DNA of 5,871 bases from DAOVQB01 sp023128935 (lineage in GTDB: Bacteria; Eisenbacteria; RBG-16-71-46; CAIMUX01; WJJG01), in NCBI GenBank assembly GCA_030628905.1, contig DAOVQB010000240.1, positions 1 to 5,871 of the forward strand, given 5' to 3'. The notes beneath the pieces are model-generated. The model ran no database searches. It saw nothing but the letters and a program-made list of their open reading frames with translations, and was not told the origin of the DNA. Shown piece by piece: positions 5,257 through 5,871 of the stretch (position 1 is the first letter of the stretch; each line of letters begins with the position of its first letter). Both the position numbers and the translations under genes were made by a program.

Positions 5257-5592
5257 TCAGGCGCCCCTGGCGGGTTCGATCCGGGCTCCATCGCGCCTGC
5301 CGATCTCGAGAATGGCGCTCGCGGTATCATCCCGCCACTGCTGCTCGCCACACGGAATCGGTTCGATGCGACTGTCTATTCGAGCGGCAATGCGCCACAG
5401 TTGGTTCACGTCCTCCCGACGTGCCGGGTCATCGAATAGCGTCGAGATTACGATCAGATCGATATCACTCCACCGATTGGCGTTGCCAGATGCTTGCGAG
5501 CCAAAGACGACACCACAGCTCACGGCGATCCCGTGAGCCTTTAGACTCTGCAGATAGCGGCGGACCACTGTCACAATTGCTTGATCAACCAT
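5257..5592 (-). CDS. MNT-type minimal nucleotidyltransferase (antitoxin-like partner of HEPN)
   Basis: The product is 111 residues, typical of stand-alone minimal nucleotidyltransferases. The catalytic signature is VVFGSQASGNANRWSDIDLI (28-47): GS at 31-32 and the metal-binding Asp 43 and Asp 45. The third carboxylate is probably Glu 77 in SRIEPI. The C-terminus (about 82-100) has the EQQW...ILEIGRR block seen at the end of relatives. In MntA/HepT systems such a protein transfers AMP to a HEPN toxin and silences it. Other members of this large group have unknown substrates. ATG 5592 has GAGGAAG seven bases upstream. The start overlaps the end of the HEPN gene by 22 bp, so the two are translationally coupled with HEPN first. 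Confidence 0.9.
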   Translation of the reverse strand: MVDQAIVTVVRRYLQSLKAHGIAVSCGVVFGSQASGNANRWSDIDLIVISTLFDDPARREDVNQLWRIAARIDSRIEPIPCGEQQWRDDTASAILEIGRRDGARIEPARGA

Positions 5593-5871
5593 TGATAGAC
5601 TTCCTCGGTGCGCCGCATGAATCCCTCGGCTTCATCAGAGGTTGGCGGCGGCAATGTTGTTCCTGGATAACGCCCCTCGATGTTGAATTGGTTCATCTCG
5701 GCAAGCAGATCCAGTTGGCTGGGATTGGGAGCCAAGCCCGCCGACTCGGCCAACCTCACGAGATTGTGGATGCGTGGCGCAAGGTCTTTGGTATGCTGGC
5801 ATACAAGTGCCTTCAGTAGCTTCTCGAGGGCCAAGTGCGCGAAGAACAGCCCATGCCGAATACGTCTTGAG
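5571..5871 (-). CDS. HEPN domain protein, partial (N-terminus beyond window)
   Basis: Ninety-nine residues are visible to the stop at 5573-5571. The frame is open to the right edge, so the start lies outside. A TTG at 5834 is not the start, because conserved residues (RHGLFFAHLALEKLLKALV) span it. The core matches PF05168-type HEPN proteins: FFAHLALEKLLKAL, then PRIHNLVRLAESAGL, then the conserved FNIEGRYPG and a C-terminal helix (EAEGFMRRTEEVYQWLIKQL). These are all-alpha proteins paired with MNT nucleotidyltransferases. The RNxxxH RNase motif of HepT-type toxins is absent from the visible part, so RNase activity cannot be claimed. The gene overlaps MNT by 22 bp. Confidence 0.85.
   Translation of the reverse strand, partial: SRRIRHGLFFAHLALEKLLKALVCQHTKDLAPRIHNLVRLAESAGLAPNPSQLDLLAEMNQFNIEGRYPGTTLPPPTSDEAEGFMRRTEEVYQWLIKQL

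Noticed and set aside
5140..5439. Plus-strand open frame of 99 codons across the MNT gene end.
   Set aside because: Most of it is antisense to the well-supported MNT gene, and it lacks a family motif or ribosome binding site.
5836..5859. R-x6-H pattern (RHGLFFAH) in the HEPN protein as an RNase active site.
   Set aside because: It lies in the helix before the conserved ALEKLLKAL block, not where the HEPN RNase motif is found, so it is probably accidental.

Overview
The window looks like part of a chromosome from an anaerobic bacterium. No species can be named from it. The main evidence is a leftward cluster of anaerobe-type genes: two NifX-type metal-cofactor-binding proteins, two DUF5320 proteins (N-terminal GPMTGRAAGYCAG motif) and a MinD-type ATPase relic. 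A sigma-54-dependent PAS regulator is transcribed away from them. This set closely resembles the 'orange protein' (ORP) locus of Desulfovibrio vulgaris. There, NifX-like proteins that bind a Mo-Cu cluster and Fe-S-containing MinD-type ATPases are encoded in divergent operons controlled by sigma-54 and a cognate activator. The link to ORP is an inference from gene content and layout.

Layout from left to right. At 1-83 (minus) is the start of an unidentified gene that runs off the window. At 85-519 (minus) is the C-terminal half of a MinD-type ATPase whose Walker A half is missing. At 581-1627 (minus) is a multidomain protein: NifX domain, a run of GMGR/GMGQ tetrapeptides, a short helix and two [4Fe-4S] motifs. 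At 1709-2089 and 2170-2460 (minus) are two DUF5320 paralogues. At 2509-2895 (minus) is a small NifX-like protein, first gene of the leftward set. A near-perfect -24/-12 promoter at 2910-2924 drives this set but leaves almost no leader before the first start codon. The divergent spacer 2896-3521 holds a decayed C-terminal piece of an IS1380-type transposase and several dyads. At 3522-4886 (plus) is the PAS-AAA+-Fis regulator, the likely activator of the leftward operon. Spacer 4887-5256 holds an unidentified protein-like relic and two overlapping palindromes. At 5257-5592 and 5571-5871 (minus) is an overlapping MNT nucleotidyltransferase/HEPN pair.

How it may work together: the regulator senses something through its Cys-containing PAS domain and activates sigma-54 RNA polymerase at 2910-2924. 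This produces the small NifX-like protein, both DUF5320 proteins and the NifX-ferredoxin fusion. The ATPase that would normally partner them is broken here, so it must be supplied from elsewhere or the pathway is decaying. The HEPN/MNT pair is a separate toxin-antitoxin-like module. No tRNA, rRNA, riboswitch or CRISPR array was seen.
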